Origin: Prosapia bicincta
Lineage: Eukaryota > Arthropoda > Insecta > Hemiptera > Cercopidae
Assembly: GCA_036971475.1 (NCBI GenBank)
Contig: JBAIZL010000376.1
Span: 1,769,501 to 1,833,500, forward strand
Reading direction: 5' to 3'
Length of the DNA stretch: 64,000 nucleotides
Shown: positions 47,656 through 53,600 of the stretch, one piece after another
Layout of the letters: every line of letters begins with the position of its first letter
How positions within the stretch are numbered: the first letter of the stretch is position 1
The notes under the pieces: generated by a model
Databases searched by the model: none
What the model was told of the DNA's origin: nothing
Seen by the model: only the letters and a program-made list of their open reading frames with translations
Position numbers and translations under genes: made by a program

Positions 47656-50600
47656 CAAGGCGAAAACCCTATAGAGGTTATCATCGCCTAGCTAAAAGTT
47701 GAGCTTTTAAAATAATACTAAACAAATAAAACTAATCAAAATAAAACAAAATAAAATAAAATAAATGTTTAAAACCAATTGTAATAATCTAAAACTAAAG
47801 AACCTAAAATTATACAAAATTTAAATATTATTAAATATATTAAGGTGGCGTAAGAAAGCGAGGACACGGTAGATAGCCGTGACATCGTCCCTTAAAACCA
47901 CCTTTAAACTACCTCGAAGATCGTAACGTATATACAAATTTTCCAACTTATCACAATCAAGCAGGATATGCTTGATTGTAATATTATTTCTACAAAACGG
48001 ACATAGTGGTGGATCCTCATGTCGCATCAACCATCCATGCGTTAACAAAGAGTGGCCGATGCGAAGTCGAGTTACCACCACTTCCTCCCTACGATTCGAA
48101 CGAACAGATGTCCTCCATGGTCGGACGGTATTTTTGATGTCCCTCAGCTTGTTTCTATTTACATTTTGCCATTCTTCATTCCAAACAGAGAATAGTGTAG
48201 TTTTAACTTTGCATACAAAATCTGATGCCATCACACGTTGTGTCGATGGTAACATACCTGTAGCTAATTTTGCACCTTCATCTGCTTTAGTGTTTCCGAA
48301 TATTCCACAGTGACCAGGCACCCAGAGAAATGACACCTCGACACCTCGTAATTGGAGTCTGTCGCTACAGGCTGAGGGCAATCCGTAAGTGAAAGTTTGT
48401 CCTTCCATATAAAATGCACAACCTATCCCATTGTCCAGTTTTGAACCTTCTGTGAATATAGTCACAGTATGTTGGTGAGTTTGTTGAATCTGCAAAAACT
48501 CCTGACGATAAATAACGTCAGGAGTATTGTGTTTTAGGTACATGGACAATGAGAAGTCACATTTTGGCTTTTGTATTGTCCATGGAGGGATGTAGCATGA
48601 TGTTCGTTCGAATATAGGTGGATGTTCTAAATTTAGATTGCTAAAAATGCGCAACGTTCTTATTCCGAAAGGAGCAGTTGAACATTGACGCACGTTGTAA
48701 CGATCCTCGAGATACTGGATCAAAAACTGCTTTGAATGCCGGATGTTTAGGTTTACTTCGAAGACCAGTGTAATATGATTGTAGCATTTGACGTCGCATT
48801 GAGAGAGATGGTTCTCCAGCTTCAACTAGAAGGCTGGAGATTGGGCTTGATCTAAAAGCACCAGTAGAAAGTCTAAGGCCAGCATGATGTATTGAATCCA
48901 GGAGTTTCAGAACCGTAGGTCAAGCAGATGAATAGGCTATACAGCCGTAATGGGGTTATTTGACTAGATCAGGGAGGTAAGTACAATATACCTTAAGGTA
49001 GCAGTGCTTCGGGCAATTTAAAACCCGCTCCCAAGTTGAAAAAAAAAAACTTTTAAATATGTTATATTATAATATATTTAAAATAGTGTTTTCTTTTACA
49101 AGGAAACATTCCTCATATACAGTTACAGACCATTTAAGTTAGGTTCGATATTAAGGTTTTCTACATTCAAGCATTATTAATGGTTTCCGAGTACTGAAAT
49201 AATTTTTCTTAGGCAAATTAAGGTTATGTTTCAACTTGTGTATTGATTTATAACATACAATTGGGTAATATACATTAAAAGTAAAAATTGGTTTGTTAAA
49301 CAGTATTTGATGAAGTATTACCAAATTTTGAAATACATTCTTAAGAAGAACCTGATTTTAAATGTTATAAGCCAAATAGTCAAGATTAAAATTTGAGTCG
49401 TGGTAATTATCAATAAGTTATCCAGGTTAATAATATTGGAAAAAAATTATAACAGGTAGTGTAGATAAAGCCCTAAGGAAATTAGACAAAAGAAAACTTG
49501 GTTTGGCTCATAAAAAATGTAAAAAAATATGAATTAATCTTACTACATTATACACAAAAGTTTGTTTTCTTTATATAAAAGTTTTGTGTAAAAAGTAATC
49601 ATTGCCGAGGATTTCTTTATATAAAACCTTTTTGGGTCATTCCGTGTCAAATCAACACACTTTTAAGAGATTTTTTCCATCACCATCTCAGATTATGATA
49701 AAATTTGGAATATAGGTTACCTTCATGAAGAATTTTAAAAAATACCAATTTTCAGCTTAATATCTCAAACGGTTTCCGAAATACGGCCATGTAAAGTTTT
49801 CAAAAAACGGTCAAAATGTCGCTGCGGGAAAACGTTTAAATGGTCATAACTCCTCTCCTAATAAAGTAAGAATCATGGGAAAGGTGTCATTTTTTAGCTC
49901 TTTTTATGCCCTTTTTAATGATATATAACACATATAGGTTGTGAGAAAAAAAAATATTTTAAAAATAAAAAATAAATTTTTGAATTTAAATATTTTTGAA
50001 AACACATTTTTAAAAATTTTCAAAAAAATATATATAATAGGTCTTATTATCACTAAGTTTAGTTATGGGATTGCAATGGGATTGCAGGTTCATAGTCAAA
50101 ATAATGTTTTATTAATGGTGGTTTTTACAATGTCAAAATATTTTATAAAATTTGTTTTATAAAATATTTTATAAAAATAACTAAAAATGGAAAATATAAA
50201 AACAGTAATAATGTATTCTTAAATATTACATTTTGTATTTATATTTTCATCCTACATGTAATTGCAAGTTTATGAAGTACCATTTTCAGCTTGTTATTGC
50301 ACAATATTCACTCTTGTTCCCACCACAGACAATTTCATGTCTGTACTTGCTTTTCAAGTTGAGACAAGCTCATGTCCAGTAGCACTTCACCGTCAGATTG
50401 TGTTCAGTTTGCAGCTGAAGTCAGTGGTGCACACATCATTAGTCCAAGTGTTTCATATAATTTTTAGTAGAGTAGGCTTACTTCCTAGTTTTTTATTTCA
50501 TTAAAGTTTATTAATTAAAGTGTGTATTAGTGTGTTAGGCCTAATTAACTTGTGAAGTGTGTGTGTAAAGTTTATTAATTAGTAGTTTTTGATTGTGTAT

Positions 50601-53600
50601 ATTATTTTGTTTCAGAAATAGGGAAAGCAGTTTTTCATGAGTTAGGAAAATGACAGACAATTGCAAATTTTCAAATGCACAATGTTGCAATCCTTTAAAA
50701 AAACCTCATCACTATGTTAGGGACAAAAAAAAATTAAGAACTGTCACTGACTGGATGTGTAGTTTTTACCCAGAAATTTCAAAGATATCAAAGATTTGTG
50801 ATACATGCAGGAAAGAGGTTTCAGCAATTAAAAATGAAAACATTGCTTCTAACAAGGTCCAAGAAACTGACACTATACAAGATTTGGATGAAGAAAGTCA
50901 AAGAGAATCAAACAAACCCAAGGACAAAGACCCTTTTGTTTCCGAAGATGACGATCCCAGTTTTCAGGCAGAATCACACGTGCTTGAGACACTCAACACT
51001 TCTCTAAATGAGCTTGGTGAGTCACCTATTGATTATAAAAAAATTAAATCAAAATCTTATTCTGCTAAAAAGGTAAAAAAGATAGATTCTGCTTTGAAAA
51101 AAAGGCTTTTTGTATCAGTAACAGATTCTGAGTCAGATGATGACAGCCAAGAATTAAATAATTCTGTTTTACAAAATCTGAAAACCCAGTTTTCCAATGC
51201 AACTAGTAGAAAGAAAAAGTTAATGATTTTAACTTGTATTCCAAATGATTGGGGAGTCAGAAAAATAATGCGTGAATTTAATGCTCCAAACTACATGGTG
51301 CGTCAATCAAAAAAAGTACTTACAGAAAAAGGAATTTTAGAAAGCCCTAATCCTAAACCTGGTAAAAGTTTGCCAAAAGAAGTTATTCAAAATGTCCGAG
51401 ACTTCTATGAAAATGATGAGCTTAGTAGAGCTATGCCAGGAATGAAGGACTGTATCACCATTGTTGATGAAAGTGGAAACAAGACCAAAGTCTCAAAAAG
51501 ACTTATTTTATGCAACCTCAAAGAGGCGTATACTCTATTTAAAAGTGAATTTCCCTCTATTAACATAAGTTTTTCAAAATTTGCTGAGCTGCGACCCAGG
51601 CACTGTGTATTAGCTGGATCAACTGGCACCCATGTAGTATGTGTATGTACGACGCATGAAAATGTCAAAATAATGGTTGAAAATGCAAAACTGGGGACAG
51701 TAACTAACAATGAATTACAGACGTACAAGCACTGCATGGCAAAGATGTTATGTAATCCACCATTTATAGACTGTTTAATGAATGAATGCTCATCATGTCC
51801 AGGAGGAGAACTAGTTAGACAAATTCTTGAAAAATCATTCGAAGAAAACATAATTGAAAAAGTGACATTCAGACAATGGATATCAGTTGACCGATGTTCT
51901 TTAGAGACTTTGGAGAAACCATCAGATGAATTCATTGACATGTTTTGCAGCAAGTTGGAGGTTTTAATTAGACATGACTTTGTTGCAAAACAACAAACTT
52001 CATACCTGAACAAGGTAAAGGAAAACTTAAATGAATCTGAATTTGCTGTAACACTAGATTTTGCAGAAAACTATAGCATGGTTGTGCAAAACGAAGCCCA
52101 AAGTTATCACTGGGTTAGTAACCAGGCTACAGTTCATCCTTTTGTAATATATTACAGAGAAGGTGTTAAACTCAAACATTTAAACTATGTAATAATTTCA
52201 GAATGTCTTGAAAACAACACAGTAGCCGTGTACAGTTTTCAAAAGAAGCTTGTTCATTTTTTTACCATGAAGTTTGGAGAAGTTCCGCAAAAGATCATAT
52301 TTTTTTCTGATGGGTGTGCAGCCCAATATAAGAACAAGAAGAATTTTATAAACCTTTGTAACCATATTGACGACTTTGGCATCGAGGCTGAGTGGCATTT
52401 TTTTGCCACTGCCCATGGTAAGGGACCAAGTGATGGACTTGGTGGCACGGTCAAAAGATTAGCTGCAAAAGCTAGTTTACAAAGACCGTTTCAAAACCAA
52501 ATCTTGACTCCATGTGAATTTTACGAATGGTCAGTTGAAAATATTCATGGGATTAGTTTTGATTATGGAACGCAAGAAGATTATGTCTCAGCAGAAATTT
52601 TTTTGAAAGATCGGTTTAGTGAAGCACTCACAATAAAGGGGACTCAACAATACCACACCTTTATGCCTGTTGCCTCAATCCGAAATAAGTTAACTGTGAA
52701 AATATTTTCCGAATCAACAACTTCTTCTCAAGTAACAGTATCAAGGTCAACAGACAAAATTACTTTTGCAGACTGTAATGGTTACATAAGTATCGTCTAT
52801 GACTATAACTGGTGGCTTGCTTATATAATGGACAAAAACGAAGACAAAGATGAATTAAAAGTTACCTTCCTTCATCCCAAAGGACCTTCTCCATCATTTA
52901 GCTACCCAAGAATACCAGATGTATTACGGCTACCATTCACAGATGTGTTATGTACTGTGAATCCAACAACTCCAACAGGAAGAATTTACGTCCTATCCGA
53001 AGATGAAATTTTAACAACCAATTAGTGATAATAAGACCTATTATATATATTTTTTGAAAATTTTAAAAAATGTGTTTTCAAAAATATTTAAATTCAAAAA
53101 TTTATTTTTTATTTTTAAAATATTTTTTTTCTCACAACCTATATGTGTTATATATCATTAAAAAGGGCATAAAAAGAGCTAAAAAAATGACACCTTTCCC
53201 ATGATTCTTACTTTATTAGGAGAGGAGTTATGACCATTTAAACGTTTTCCCGCAGCGACATTTTGACCGTTTTTTGAAAACTTTACATGGCCGTATTTCG
53301 GAAACCGTTATAGATAAAAATTTGAAATTTAGTATTTTTTTTAGTCTCAACCCCCACTTTGGGTGTACCAAATTTCATTAATATATGAAAGGGTGTGGTA
53401 AAATAGGTGTGTTGATTTGACACGGAATGACTTTTTTATAAAAAAGTTAGGTAATGATTAAAATCAGTGACTACCGCTCCAGTCGGCAAATTTTTTTTCC
53501 AGATCAATTTGACTTTGCTGAACACGAATTTAAAGTTTTTTTACTGCAAACAAAATAATAAATAACCTACCCCAACCTGACCTGAACTGGCTTTCTTAGG

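Larger units (their letters stand above)
47549..49059 (+). mobile_element. LINE B 3' fragment, 12-bp TSD, split by LINE A copy 11
   Basis: AACTTTTAAATA at 47549-47560 and 49048-49059 flanks a 5'-truncated LINE B tail: 47561-47600 (ACTCCTAAACCTGGTAAGAG) and 48950-49047 (GGGGTTATTTGACTAGATCA to the A-tract). These two halves are contiguous at 17840-17970. LINE A sits between them. Confidence 0.92.
49633..53431 (+). mobile_element. DNA transposon with ~400-bp terminal inverted repeats, superfamily not assigned
   Basis: Both ends read inward TCATTCCGTGTCAAATC. The inverted repeats run from about 49633 to 50056 and from 53022 to about 53431. They are nearly identical over their inner 270 bases and outer 25 bases, with a diverged stretch of about 100 bases between (near 49665-49770). 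Inside is one intact 791-codon gene. A clean target-site duplication was not found; the flanks (CCTTTTTGG left, CTTTTTTAT right) are ambiguous. Confidence 0.88.

Noticed and set aside
51405..52013. 202-codon minus-strand frame
   Set aside because: Antisense shadow of the intact 791-codon transposase.
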